Part shown: one piece after another, positions 1-7,778 of the stretch
How positions within the stretch are numbered: the first letter of the stretch is position 1
How the letters are laid out: the number at the start of each line of letters is the position of its first letter
DNA from: Maricaulis sp.
Lineage (GTDB): Bacteria > Pseudomonadota > Alphaproteobacteria > Caulobacterales > Maricaulaceae
Length of the DNA stretch: 64,000 bases
Direction of reading: 5' to 3'
NCBI RefSeq assembly: GCF_030149515.1
Contig: NZ_JASBRI010000022.1
Coordinates: 1-64,000 of the forward strand
The notes under the pieces: model-generated
Database searches by the model: none
What the model was told of the DNA's origin: nothing
What the model saw: only the letters and a program-made list of their open reading frames with translations
Made by a program: the position numbers and the translations under genes

Positions 1-31
1 CATTATTGTCGCGCACAACGATCTGTACGAT
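1..31 (-). CDS. rpsU: 30S ribosomal protein S21, 5' end only (partial)
   Basis: Only ten codons lie in the window. Read on the minus strand from 31 they give I/M-V-Q-I-V-V-R-D-N-N, which matches the very conserved S21 N-terminus (MVQIVVRDNN). A purine-rich ribosome-binding site, GGAGAGAG, sits at 43-36. The codon at the expected start (31-29) is ATC, not ATG, GTG or TTG. The nearest ATG (45-43) is out of frame, and the only in-frame conventional candidate is a TTG at 58-56, upstream of the binding site. Divergent placement next to COQ9 supports the call, because rpsU and COQ9 are often neighbours in alphaproteobacteria. The rest of the gene is outside the window. Confidence 0.6.
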   Translation of the reverse strand, partial: MVQIVVRDNN

Positions 32-135
32 GGCTCTCTCTCCATTATCTGGACGCAAGGACCATCCTCACGCCGCTAGTTCGCCAGAGGCGCGGCTACT
101 ACCAGAGCTGCGACGCCGTGTCCACTCTGTCAGCG

Positions 136-166
136 CACACGTGTGGTGACGTCCAGACGCGTCTGG
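136..166. promoter_or_regulatory. Two perfect palindromes upstream of COQ9
   Basis: CACACGTGTG (136-145) and CCAGACGCGTCTGG (153-166) are both perfect palindromes. They lie 7 bp apart in the rpsU-COQ9 divergent region, the second ending 14 bp before the COQ9 start. Having no loop, they look more like protein-binding sites than hairpins. No regulator is known from the sequence. Confidence 0.35.
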
Positions 167-180
167 TTTAGAGATACGGC

Positions 181-858
181 ATGACCGATGCCGCCTTTGA
201 TACCCGCTCGCACAAGTCTAGCACACGCGAAGCCCTGCTGCAGCCCATGCTCGCGCATGCTGCCTTCGATGGCTGGACCGCGGCGACGTTCGAGGCCGCC
301 CGCAGGGAGGCCGGTATCGGTGCGGGTGAGGCAGAACTGGCCTGTCCGCGCAAGGAGCTGGACATGCTGGCGCACTGGTCGCGCCAGCTGGACGCGGCGG
401 TGCTCGACGCGGTGAAGGCCGGCGACCTGTCGCAGATGAAGATTCGCGACCGCGTAAGGTTCGGCGTCATGGCGCGGCTGACGGCCATCGGCGAGCATGA
501 GGAGGCGGCCCGCCGGGCCCGCGCACGGCTGATGCTACCCGATGCCGGCGCCGAGGGTGCCCAATTGCTCTGGGTCACAGCCGACACGATCTGGCGTGCC
601 ATCGGCGACACCTCGACCGACGTCAATTTCTACACCAAGCGGACCATCCTTGCGGGCGTCTACGGCACCACCCTCGCGACCTGGCTTGGCGAGACCGACG
701 CTGCAAAGCCCGAAGCCCGGGCCTTTCTCGACCGGCGTATCCAGAACGTCATGGATTTCGAGAAGACCAAGGCGCAATTGCAAAGGATGACGGCCGACAT
801 GCCGGACATGGCGGGTTTCCTGGGCAAGCTGCGCTACGGGCCGGGGCCGCGTGCCTGA
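181..858 (+). CDS. COQ9 family ubiquinone biosynthesis protein
   Basis: The 225-residue product has the COQ9 C-terminal signature: a W-x-x-I-G-D-T-S-T-D stretch followed by N-F-Y-T-K-R-T-I-L-A-x-V-Y at about residues 138-162. COQ9 is a TetR-like fold that binds lipid. In the characterised homologues it helps the COQ7-type hydroxylase reach its quinone precursor, so a membrane-associated role in ubiquinone synthesis is inferred. The length is normal for bacterial members. It is divergent from rpsU. The start is the first ATG after the palindromes; a strong ribosome-binding site is not obvious. Confidence 0.85.
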   Translation: MTDAAFDTRSHKSSTREALLQPMLAHAAFDGWTAATFEAARREAGIGAGEAELACPRKELDMLAHWSRQLDAAVLDAVKAGDLSQMKIRDRVRFGVMARLTAIGEHEEAARRARARLMLPDAGAEGAQLLWVTADTIWRAIGDTSTDVNFYTKRTILAGVYGTTLATWLGETDAAKPEARAFLDRRIQNVMDFEKTKAQLQRMTADMPDMAGFLGKLRYGPGPRA

Positions 859-979
859 CCGGACATAATCCCCTTCCCCGATTGCGAGATATTCCGCCGC
901 GCGGTCATTCGCCACCGTGCACGGAACCCATTGCCTCCGATATAGGTTGGATCAACAGAGCCCAGCCCAGGAGGCCCCC

Positions 980-1636
980 ATGCACACGGGCACCATCGAC
1001 CTCGACGTTCACCACCAGCCCCGGGGACTGCGCGACCGCATCGCTTTCGGCTTCGTGAAGTTTCTGCGCTTCTTCGCGGACACCTTCTTTGCCAGGCGCT
1101 ACGGCCATCGCGCGGTCGTACTGGAAACCGTCGCCGCCGTGCCGGGCATGGTCGGCGGACTGCTCCAGCATCTCAAGGCGATCCGCCGCATCCGCGACGA
1201 TAAGGGCTGGATCCGCACGCTACTGGACGAGGCCGAGAACGAACGCATGCACCTGATGACCTTCATCGAGGTGGCCAAACCGTCCCTGTTCGAACGCCTC
1301 GTCATCATGATCACCCAGGCGATTTTCTATAACGCCTACTTCTTTCTCTACCTGTTCTCGCCGCGCACCGCCCACCGGGTTGTCGGCTATTTCGAGGAAG
1401 AGGCCGTGATCAGCTATACCCAGTATCTCGCAGAGATCGACGCCGGCCGGCACGAAAACGGGCCCGCGCCCGATATCGCGATCCGCTACTGGAACCTGCC
1501 CGCCAATGCCCGCCTGCGCGACGTTGTCATTGCCGTGCGGGCCGACGAGGCCTGCCATCGCGACGTCAATCACGGCTTTGCCGATGCGCTGGCCGGGCAT
1601 GACCGCGCCGCGGTCAGCCCCAGCGCGGGGAGCTGA
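980..1636 (+). CDS. aox: Alternative oxidase (non-haem di-iron quinol oxidase)
   Basis: The 218-residue protein oxidises ubiquinol directly with O2, bypassing the cytochrome oxidases without pumping protons. All di-iron ligands are visible: E49 in LET, E88 and H91 in NERMH, E140 in the EEEAV box, and E190 and H193 in [12 protein letters not shown]. The hydrophobic stretches at about 50-65 and 108-128 fit monotopic attachment to the inner membrane. I chose ATG 980 because AGGAGG lies 5 bp upstream; an upstream in-frame ATG at 917 has no such site. Bacterial members are shorter than plant ones because they lack the mitochondrial targeting region. The 3' end overlaps the convergent phosphoesterase by 23 bp. 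Confidence 0.93.
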   Translation: MHTGTIDLDVHHQPRGLRDRIAFGFVKFLRFFADTFFARRYGHRAVVLETVAAVPGMVGGLLQHLKAIRRIRDDKGWIRTLLDEAENERMHLMTFIEVAKPSLFERLVIMITQAIFYNAYFFLYLFSPRTAHRVVGYFEEEAVISYTQYLAEIDAGRHENGPAPDIAIRYWNLPANARLRDVVIAVRADEACHRDVNHGFADALAGHDRAAVSPSAGS

Positions 1637-2408
1637 ACCAGGTCTGCTCGGCGGGCACTTGCACAATCTCGCGTTCCGGCCAGCGCATGGCCGTGAGTTG
1701 GCCGCCGAACACGCACCCCGTATCGACGCACACGACATTGTTGCGCTCGCGGATCTCCGGTTCGGCGACATGGCCGTGCACGACCGTCGCTTCGCCCGAA
1801 TACCGGCGGGCCCAATCGCGGCGCACAGGCAAGCCGTGCCGGTCGCGCTCGCCTGTTACTTCTCCGTACATGGCAAAGGCCCGAACGCGGGAACTCTCTT
1901 CCCCGTGCATGTCGGCGTGCACGCCGGCATGCGCCACCACCAGCGCGCCCCGGTCGAGAACGAGATGGCTGGGCAGGGCATCGATGAAGCGCGCGACCTC
2001 GCCATGAAACGCGTCGGGCTCGTTTTCGAACTGCTCGATCGTGGTCTGGATACCGTGCGAGATCGCCACCTTGCGCCCGGCCAGCCAGCGGCGGAACTTG
2101 TCGTCGTGATTGCCGACCACGCAATAGCCGCGCCCCGATCCGACCAGATGCATGGCCAGACGCATCACATCCGGCGTGCGCGGACCGCGATCCACCAGAT
2201 CGCCCAAGAGTACCGGCTTGCGGCCTTCGGGATGTTCGATCTCATAGTCGCGGCGGCCCGCCGGCCCGTCCATGTCCAGCCGGTAGCCCAATTGCTGCAG
2301 CAGGGTCTCCAATTCCCCGGCGCAGCCGTGCACGTCCCCGATCAGGTCGAACGGGCCGGTATCGCCATGAAAAGCGTCCGGAGCGGGAGGAGGCGCGCGC
2401 AGGATCAT
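1614..2408 (-). CDS. Calcineurin-like metallophosphoesterase (PPP-type phosphatase)
   Basis: The 264-residue product has the three blocks of the PPP metallophosphatase family in order: GDVHG (24-28), GDLVDRG (69-75) and GNHDDK (99-104). Distal histidines follow in VVAHAGVH and VVHGHV. These ligands coordinate two metal ions that hydrolyse phosphoesters. Bacterial relatives include protein phosphatases (PrpA/PrpE), Ap4A hydrolase and the PnkP phosphatase domain. The size and the GNHD(D/E)K block fit the PrpE/PnkP-like branch, but the substrate cannot be read from sequence. There is no signal peptide, so it is probably cytoplasmic. It starts 38 bp downstream of the purK stop on the same strand, so read-through from purEK is possible. 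Confidence 0.8.
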   Translation of the reverse strand: MILRAPPPAPDAFHGDTGPFDLIGDVHGCAGELETLLQQLGYRLDMDGPAGRRDYEIEHPEGRKPVLLGDLVDRGPRTPDVMRLAMHLVGSGRGYCVVGNHDDKFRRWLAGRKVAISHGIQTTIEQFENEPDAFHGEVARFIDALPSHLVLDRGALVVAHAGVHADMHGEESSRVRAFAMYGEVTGERDRHGLPVRRDWARRYSGEATVVHGHVAEPEIRERNNVVCVDTGCVFGGQLTAMRWPEREIVQVPAEQTWFSSPRWG

Positions 2409-2446
2409 GCCCCCAATATGGGCCGTGTCGCGAACATCTCTAACCC

Positions 2447-3526
2447 CTATAGCGGGGAAAGCCGGTTCACGTGCCCCATTTTGCGGCCGGCGCGTACCGC
2501 GCGCTTGCCGTAAAGGTGCAGCCGCGCCGCAGGGTCGCCGGCGATCTGCTCCCAGTTCAGCGCATCCTTGCCGATGAGATTGGTCATCACACAGGCCGAG
2601 TGCGGCGAAGGATCACCCAGCGGCCAGCCGGCAACGGCGCGCATATGCTGTTCGAATTGCCCGCAACCGCAGGCGTCCATGGTCCAGTGACCGGTATTGT
2701 GGACACGCGGAGCGATCTCGTTGACGACCAGCCCGTCGGGGCCGAGGTCGAACAGTTCGACCGCGAAGACCCCGACATGACCCAGACCGCCGCCGATCGC
2801 CCGGGCGATCTCCAGCGCCCGCGCCTGCGTGGCCGCATCGACGCCGGGCGCCGGCGCCGTCGTCCGCTCGAGAATCCCGTCGCCATGGACGTTCTCGGAC
2901 AGCGGCCAGGCCTTCACCTCTCCATCCACGGACCGTGCCGCCACGACCGACAGCTCTCGCCGGAAGTCCGCCGCGCCTTCCAGAATGGCCGGTTTCCCGC
3001 CTATAGCCGTCCAGGCCGCTCCGGCATCGCCGGTCTGGCGGATCCACGCCTGCCCTTTGCCGTCATAGCCGAAACGCCTGGTCTTCAGCACGGCGGGCAG
3101 GCCGATCCGGGCAATCGCGGCGCCAAGATCATCCCGGTCGGTGACGTCTGCGAAGGGCACGGTGGCCACGCCCGCCTGGTTGATGAAACGCTTCTCGGTA
3201 AGCCGGTCCTGGGTGAGCTCCAGCGAGCGCGCACCAGGCCGCACCTGCGAGACGCGGGCCGCCACGGCCACGGTATCAAGGGGAACGTTCTCGAACTCGT
3301 AGGTCACCGCATCGCAGCGCGCCGCAAAGGCCTCGACCGCTCCGGCGTCGTCCCAGGGCGCGCAGTAGGCACGGGCCGCAACGCGGGAGGCCGGGCAGTC
3401 GGGCTCCGGTTCGAAGACGTGCACGTCAAATCCGAGCGCCGCGCCCGCGGTCGCGAGCATGCGGCCCAGCTGGCCGCCGCCGAGAATGCCGATGGTGGAA
3501 CCGGGAGCCAGCGGGCCGTCGCTCAT
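2447..3526 (-). CDS. purK: 5-(carboxyamino)imidazole ribonucleotide synthase
   Basis: This ATP-grasp enzyme (359 aa) carboxylates AIR with ATP and bicarbonate to N5-CAIR in purine synthesis. The N-terminal GILGGGQLGRML block (13-24) and the C-terminal N-E-I-A-P-R-V-H-N-T-G-H-W-T segment are the family hallmarks. Length is typical (350-380 aa). It lies 6 bp downstream of purE on the same strand, and the two enzymes catalyse consecutive steps. The start ATG at 3526 is the first in frame and keeps the complete dinucleotide-like loop. Confidence 0.96.
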   Translation of the reverse strand: MSDGPLAPGSTIGILGGGQLGRMLATAGAALGFDVHVFEPEPDCPASRVAARAYCAPWDDAGAVEAFAARCDAVTYEFENVPLDTVAVAARVSQVRPGARSLELTQDRLTEKRFINQAGVATVPFADVTDRDDLGAAIARIGLPAVLKTRRFGYDGKGQAWIRQTGDAGAAWTAIGGKPAILEGAADFRRELSVVAARSVDGEVKAWPLSENVHGDGILERTTAPAPGVDAATQARALEIARAIGGGLGHVGVFAVELFDLGPDGLVVNEIAPRVHNTGHWTMDACGCGQFEQHMRAVAGWPLGDPSPHSACVMTNLIGKDALNWEQIAGDPAARLHLYGKRAVRAGRKMGHVNRLSPL

Positions 3527-3532
3527 GGCGGA

Positions 3533-4045
3533 TCAGTCCTCGACCGTGACCGGTACGCTGTCGCTCTGGGCCTGGCGCCAATGCGCCAGGCGTCCCGCGA
3601 TCCCGTCATCCGACAGGGACAGGATCGAGGCCGCCAGAAGACCGGCATTCTTCGCCCCGGCATCGCCGATCGCCAGCGTGCCCACGGGAACACCGCCAGG
3701 CATCTGCACGATCGAAAGGAGGCTGTCCTGACCGCTTAACGCCTTGGACTTCACCGGCACCCCCAGCACGGGAAGCGTCGTCATCGCGGCCACCATGCCC
3801 GGCAGGTGTGCCGCACCCCCGGCCCCGGCGATGATCACCTTGATACCGCGGTCACGGGCAGCCTTTGAGAACGTCACAAGCCGGTCTGGTGTCCGGTGCG
3901 CGGACACGACCTGCGTTTCATAGCCGATACCGAGTTCGCGCAGGATGTTGGCCGCCTTTTTCATGGTCGGCCAATCCGAGCGCGAACCCATGATGATGGC
4001 GACATCGGCGGAGACTTCAGAGGATTGCGGCGACAATTCGCTCAT
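3533..4045 (-). CDS. purE: N5-CAIR mutase
   Basis: PurE converts N5-CAIR, the product of PurK, to CAIR. The 170-residue protein shows the class I signatures G-S-R-S-D-W (20-25), S-A-H-R-T-P (48-53) with the catalytic His, and [11 protein letters not shown]. Residues 1-14 are a short polar extension before the usual start of homology. A ribosome-binding site AGGAAG lies just before ATG 4045. It is the first gene of the minus-strand purE-purK unit and diverges from the GGDEF gene. Confidence 0.97.
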   Translation of the reverse strand: MSELSPQSSEVSADVAIIMGSRSDWPTMKKAANILRELGIGYETQVVSAHRTPDRLVTFSKAARDRGIKVIIAGAGGAAHLPGMVAAMTTLPVLGVPVKSKALSGQDSLLSIVQMPGGVPVGTLAIGDAGAKNAGLLAASILSLSDDGIAGRLAHWRQAQSDSVPVTVED

Positions 4046-4163
4046 GACGCTTCCTGCGCGGAGGAAAGGAAGCGCGGGACCTTAACTCCAGCGTTCAGAA
4101 CGTCAAGATCGCCCAGTCAGGCAAGGCGCTTCTTTTGCGGCTTGAGGGTTTCTTAACCACACT

Positions 4164-4184
4164 TGTTCAGCCTGAGCCTGAACA
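4164..4184. promoter_or_regulatory. Inverted repeat upstream of the GGDEF gene
   Basis: TGTTCAG and CTGAACA form a perfect 7-bp inverted repeat around a 7-nt spacer. It lies 20 bp before the preferred ATG of the diguanylate cyclase, in the region divergent to purE. It may be an operator or an RNA hairpin in the 5' untranslated region. Confidence 0.3.
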
Positions 4185-4204
4185 GATTCGAACAGGATCG
4201 ACGC

Positions 4205-4951
4205 ATGCGCATCGGCCCCTTGAATACCGGCGGCAATGTCGCCCGCACCGGCAAGAGCGACGGTGCCAGGAAGACCGGCTCCACGAGTGCGGCTGGGGAC
4301 ACGGCCGCGCCGCGCGACGCCGCTTCCATCATGGGCGTGCCGGAAGCCGAGCTGACCCCCAATGTCCAGCGCGCCCTGCTGTCCCTGATGGGCGAGGTCG
4401 ACCAGCTGCGCAAGGAGACCGAGCGCCTGCGCGGCCGGGTTCGCGAACTGGAATCCCTGGCCGATCACGATGCGCTTCTGCCGGTGCTCAACCGGCGTGC
4501 CTTTCTGCGCGAAGTGTCCAAGGCACTGGCGCTGGCGGAACGCCACAATGCGCCCTCGGCCCTGGTCTATCTCGATCTCAACGGGTTCAAGACGATCAAC
4601 GACACGCACGGCCATGCCGCCGGTGATGCCGCCCTGCACCATGTCGCCGGCCTTCTGACCGCGCATATCCGCGAGACCGACGCCGTCGGCCGGCTGGGCG
4701 GTGACGAATTCGGCGTGGTCCTGACGCTGACCGGGCGGGACGGGGCCGAGGCCAAGGCACAGGAACTGGTCGAGATCATCGAGACCACGCCTTTCACCCA
4801 TAAGGACGAGTCTCTGACCGTGGGCGCCGCCTGGGGCTGTCAGCCGCTGACGGCAGGCCACAAGGCCGAGGAAGCCATGGCCCAGGCCGACGCAGCCATG
4901 TACGCCCGCAAGCAGGCCCAGAAGACCGCAACCACACGCAAACAGGCCTGA
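4205..4951 (+). CDS. Diguanylate cyclase with coiled coil and GGDEF domain
   Basis: The 248-residue soluble protein should make cyclic di-GMP from two GTP. Residues 1-45 are low-complexity, residues about 58-88 form a heptad-rich coiled coil suited to dimerisation, and the rest is a GGDEF domain. The active site is intact (GGDEF, 165-169) and the inhibitory I-site RETD (156-159) sits exactly five residues before it, so product inhibition is expected. The arrangement resembles Caulobacter DgcB, which links surface contact to holdfast production; that functional parallel is inference. ATG 4205 is preferred because the only longer reading starts at a TTG (4163) that would place the inverted repeat inside the gene. 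Confidence 0.9.
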   Translation: MRIGPLNTGGNVARTGKSDGARKTGSTSAAGDTAAPRDAASIMGVPEAELTPNVQRALLSLMGEVDQLRKETERLRGRVRELESLADHDALLPVLNRRAFLREVSKALALAERHNAPSALVYLDLNGFKTINDTHGHAAGDAALHHVAGLLTAHIRETDAVGRLGGDEFGVVLTLTGRDGAEAKAQELVEIIETTPFTHKDESLTVGAAWGCQPLTAGHKAEEAMAQADAAMYARKQAQKTATTRKQA

Positions 4952-4958
4952 TCCGCAC

Positions 4959-5171
4959 TCAGGCGATGATGTCGGGCGTTATCTGGTCCTCGACGCGCGC
5001 GATCTCGTCCTTCAGTTTGAGCTTTTCCTTTTTGAGGCGGGCCAGTTTTAGCTGGTCGACGACGCCATTTTCCGTCAGGGCGTCGACTTCGTGATTGAGC
5101 GCATCGTGCTGAGCGCGCAGAGCGGTGAGTTTTTCGCGGAGTGCCTGCTGGTCGGTGGAATCGCCGTCCAT
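4959..5171 (-). CDS. DUF465 (YdcH-like) small coiled-coil protein
   Basis: The 70-residue, highly charged protein ends in the family core L-A-R-L-K-K-E-K-L-K-L-K-D-E-I. It is predicted to be an all-helical hairpin. DUF465 proteins are widespread in alphaproteobacteria and have no agreed function. A second copy is found at 7501-7689. It is convergent with the GGDEF gene, with 7 bp between the stops. The in-frame reading continues to 5285, but that extension does not match the family, so ATG 5171 is preferred. Confidence 0.75.
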   Translation of the reverse strand: MDGDSTDQQALREKLTALRAQHDALNHEVDALTENGVVDQLKLARLKKEKLKLKDEIARVEDQITPDIIA

Positions 5172-5413
5172 TCCTGAGCCGTCTCTTTCTTGTCGGACAA
5201 TGTACCGGTTTGCCGTGTGCCGGGACGAGCGGACATGCAGGATCGTCGCGGTCCCCCTCTGTCGGCGCCGGCATGTTAGCGGCATTCACACCGCAGATAA
5301 ATGCGCAATGGTCGCTGCAGACGCGAAAGCGCGGCTGCAGCTGGGTTTCCGGCTTGCCACGCAAGTTACATCTGTAACATAGTGGTTACGAAAATAGCAC
5401 AAAGAGACTGTTC

Positions 5414-6823
5414 ATGTTCACTCGGTTCATGCCCGCCATCCTGCTTGCACTTGCAGTCCCGGCCGCCTTCGCATCTCAGCCGCCGCAGATGCTGAGCGAG
5501 TCGGTGACACGGCATATTCGCGTCGACGCCCGGCAGCTGGCCCTGACCGGGATACAGGTGATCGACGGGTCGGGCGGACCGGCGCAGACCGACCAGACAG
5601 TTCTCATCGAGAACGGCCGGATTCTCGCCGTAGGGGCGGACGGAGCGCTGGCCATACCGGAGGGTTTCGAACGCCTCGATATGGATGGCCACACGGTGAT
5701 CCCGGGCTTTGTGGGCCTGCACAATCACCTCCACCATCCCGGCGTGCCGGTCAGCCACCACGCCGCTCCCCATCTCTACCTGGCCGGAGGCGTGACGACC
5801 CTCTTCTCGGCCGGCAGCGCGGCGCCGCTGGCCGAGTTGAACATGGCCGGGGCTGTTTCGCGCGGGCTCGGCCCGGGTCCCGACATGCGGATTGCCGCGC
5901 CTTATGTTACCGGACCCGGCGGCAACTGGGTGATGCCCCGGCCGGAAACGCCCGGTGACGCCCGGGCATTCGTCGACTACTGGGCATCGGCCGGTGTCGC
6001 CGGTTTCAAACTCTACCGCCATGTCACACCCGCGATCGCAGCAGCCGTGATCGAGCACGCCCACACCCACGGCCTGGCGGTCACCGGTCATCTGTGCTCA
6101 CTGACTTTCCAGGAAGCCGCGGAAATGGGGATCGACCGCATCGAGCACGGATTCCTGTCCATGTCCGACCTGGTGGCGGACAAGGCCCGCGGCGAATGCC
6201 CGTCCACCCTGTCCTCGCTGGAGACCGCCGAGATGGACGGCCCCGAAATCGCGGCCATTGTCGAAAGTCTTGTCGCCCGCGACGTCACGCTGACCTCGAC
6301 CCTGGCCATTATCGAGTCCCACTTCGCACACCGTCCCCAGGGCGATCCGCGCGCGATCGAGATGCTGTCCGCCGATGCCCGAGCGGCTTACGACGCACGC
6401 CAGACCGCCCTGCGCGCGCGTCGCGACACAACCCGCTTCACGCCGGAATTGTTCAATCGCGTTCTTTCCTTCGAACGCGGTTTCGTGGCCGCGGGAGGCC
6501 GGCTGGTCGCCGGACCGGACAATGGCCGGCACGTCGTCCCCGGCTACGGCGATCAGCGCAATCTGGAACTGCTTGTCGAGGCGGGGTTTCCGGTCGCAGA
6601 GGCCGTTCGCATCATGACGCACAACGGTGCCGTCGAGCTGGGCCTCGGTTCGGACCGCGGCCTTGTCCGCGCCGGCTATCGCGCCGACCTCGTCGTCGTG
6701 GCGGGGGACCTGGCCGCCGATCCGGCCGTGATCCGCTCGACGGTCTATGTCTTTCGTGACGGGCATGGATACGATCCGGAAAGTCTGGCCGATGCGGCCC
6801 GCGGCGATGTCGGCCTGCGCTGA
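5414..6823 (+). CDS. Exported amidohydrolase (imidazolonepropionase-like)
   Basis: The 469-residue protein starts with a Sec signal peptide (hydrophobic residues 7-20, likely cut after AFA). It then has the composite-domain amidohydrolase fold. Visible metal-binding elements are H-N-H-L-H-H (H103 and H105), a G-F-K-L-Y Lys, V-T-G-H, I-E-H-G and the A-G-P-D-N Asp near the end of the barrel. These fit the metal-dependent hydrolase family that cleaves amides, prolidase-type dipeptides or cyclic ureas. The substrate is unknown. The export signal suggests periplasmic dipeptide or amide scavenging. It is a single gene, convergent with ubiX, with 3 bp between the stops. Confidence 0.85.
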   Translation: MFTRFMPAILLALAVPAAFASQPPQMLSESVTRHIRVDARQLALTGIQVIDGSGGPAQTDQTVLIENGRILAVGADGALAIPEGFERLDMDGHTVIPGFVGLHNHLHHPGVPVSHHAAPHLYLAGGVTTLFSAGSAAPLAELNMAGAVSRGLGPGPDMRIAAPYVTGPGGNWVMPRPETPGDARAFVDYWASAGVAGFKLYRHVTPAIAAAVIEHAHTHGLAVTGHLCSLTFQEAAEMGIDRIEHGFLSMSDLVADKARGECPSTLSSLETAEMDGPEIAAIVESLVARDVTLTSTLAIIESHFAHRPQGDPRAIEMLSADARAAYDARQTALRARRDTTRFTPELFNRVLSFERGFVAAGGRLVAGPDNGRHVVPGYGDQRNLELLVEAGFPVAEAVRIMTHNGAVELGLGSDRGLVRAGYRADLVVVAGDLAADPAVIRSTVYVFRDGHGYDPESLADAARGDVGLR

Positions 6824-6826
6824 ACG

Positions 6827-7447
6827 CTAACGCCGCCCGCCCTCCAGATCCTCACCCCAGCGGCGTGTGCCGTCCCAGTCCAGGCCGAACAGGTCGAGGG
6901 CGCGGCCGACGGACTGGTCGACGAGGTCGTCGATGGTCTCGGGCCTGGCGTAGAAGGCCGGAAGCGGCGGACAGATCACCGCCCCCATCTCGGTCAACGC
7001 TTCCATGGTGCGGATATGGCCGAGATGAAACGGCGTCTCGCGCACCATCAGCACAAGGCGCCGACGCTCCTTGAGCACGACATCAGCGGCGCGCGTGAGC
7101 AGGCTGGAGGTCACACCGGTGGCGATTTCCGACATCGTGCGGACCGAACACGGCGCGATCAGCATGCCCCGTGTCACGAAGGATCCCGATGCGATCGCAG
7201 CGCCGACATCGGGCATCTTGTAGACTTGGTCGGCCCGCGACCGGAAATCGCGGATAGACAGGCCGGTCTCGTAGCCAAGCGTCATTTCGGCCGCTTTTGA
7301 CGCCACGAGATGACTCTCGACGTTCAAGGCCTTGAGCGCTTCAAGCGCGCGAATTCCGTAGACGATGCCGGACGCGCCGGACACGCCCACGATCAGCCGG
7401 TCGGGCTTTACCATCCCATAACCCCGAAACGTTTCGTGAGTAGACAT
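6827..7447 (-). CDS. ubiX: Flavin prenyltransferase UbiX
   Basis: UbiX joins a dimethylallyl group to reduced FMN to make the prenylated-FMN cofactor used by UbiD decarboxylases, including the one in ubiquinone synthesis. The protein (206 aa from ATG 7447) carries the Rossmann-like FMN loop GVSGASG (21-27). It also has the I-A-P-C-S-V-R-T-M-S-x-I-A block and the R-E-T-P-F motif of the family. A second possible start is ATG 7414, just before V-K-P-D-R-L-I-V-G, where homology usually begins. No ubiD is visible nearby. Confidence 0.93.
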   Translation of the reverse strand: MSTHETFRGYGMVKPDRLIVGVSGASGIVYGIRALEALKALNVESHLVASKAAEMTLGYETGLSIRDFRSRADQVYKMPDVGAAIASGSFVTRGMLIAPCSVRTMSEIATGVTSSLLTRAADVVLKERRRLVLMVRETPFHLGHIRTMEALTEMGAVICPPLPAFYARPETIDDLVDQSVGRALDLFGLDWDGTRRWGEDLEGGRR

Positions 7448-7500
7448 AGCGTCACAACGTGTTTCAATCGAGGGTCCCACGTCAGTAGAGGAGACGTTCC

Positions 7501-7689
7501 ATGTCCATCGAAGCCCGCATCCGTGAGCTCGACGCCCGTCACACGCGTCTGGATTCTCAGATCGACGATCTCAAGAAGCACTCGTCCGCGGACTCTCTGG
7601 AAGTCGCTCGTCTCAAGAAGGAAAAGCTTCGAATCAAGGAACAGATAGAAAGCTTGCGATTGTCGACACACGGCACAATGGCAAGCTGA
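7501..7689 (+). CDS. DUF465 (YdcH-like) small coiled-coil protein, second copy
   Basis: The 62-residue protein has the DUF465 core V-A-R-L-K-K-E-K-L-R-I-K-E-Q-I and is predicted entirely helical. GAGGAG upstream is a good ribosome-binding site for ATG 7501. It is a paralogue of the product of 4959-5171 and has its own strong terminator immediately downstream, so it is probably monocistronic and well expressed. Function unknown. Confidence 0.8.
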   Translation: MSIEARIRELDARHTRLDSQIDDLKKHSSADSLEVARLKKEKLRIKEQIESLRLSTHGTMAS

Positions 7690-7714
7690 CCGGCCAGTCC
7701 GGCAGATTTCATCG

Positions 7715-7738
7715 GGGCGGCTTTCGGGCCGCCCTTTT
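7715..7738 (+). terminator. Rho-independent terminator after DUF465
   Basis: A 7-bp GC stem, GGGCGGC (7715-7721) paired with GCCGCCC (7728-7734), has a 6-nt loop and is followed directly by TTTT. It lies 25 bp after the DUF465 stop. Confidence 0.85.
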
Positions 7739-7778
7739 CGTAGGCTAGACTTGGGCCAATCGATACCGGAGATACCCG

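Noticed and set aside
2430..2465. A CCCC-TATAGC-GGGG hairpin at the end of purK.
   Set aside because: Only four base pairs and it overlaps the purK stop; not convincing as a terminator.
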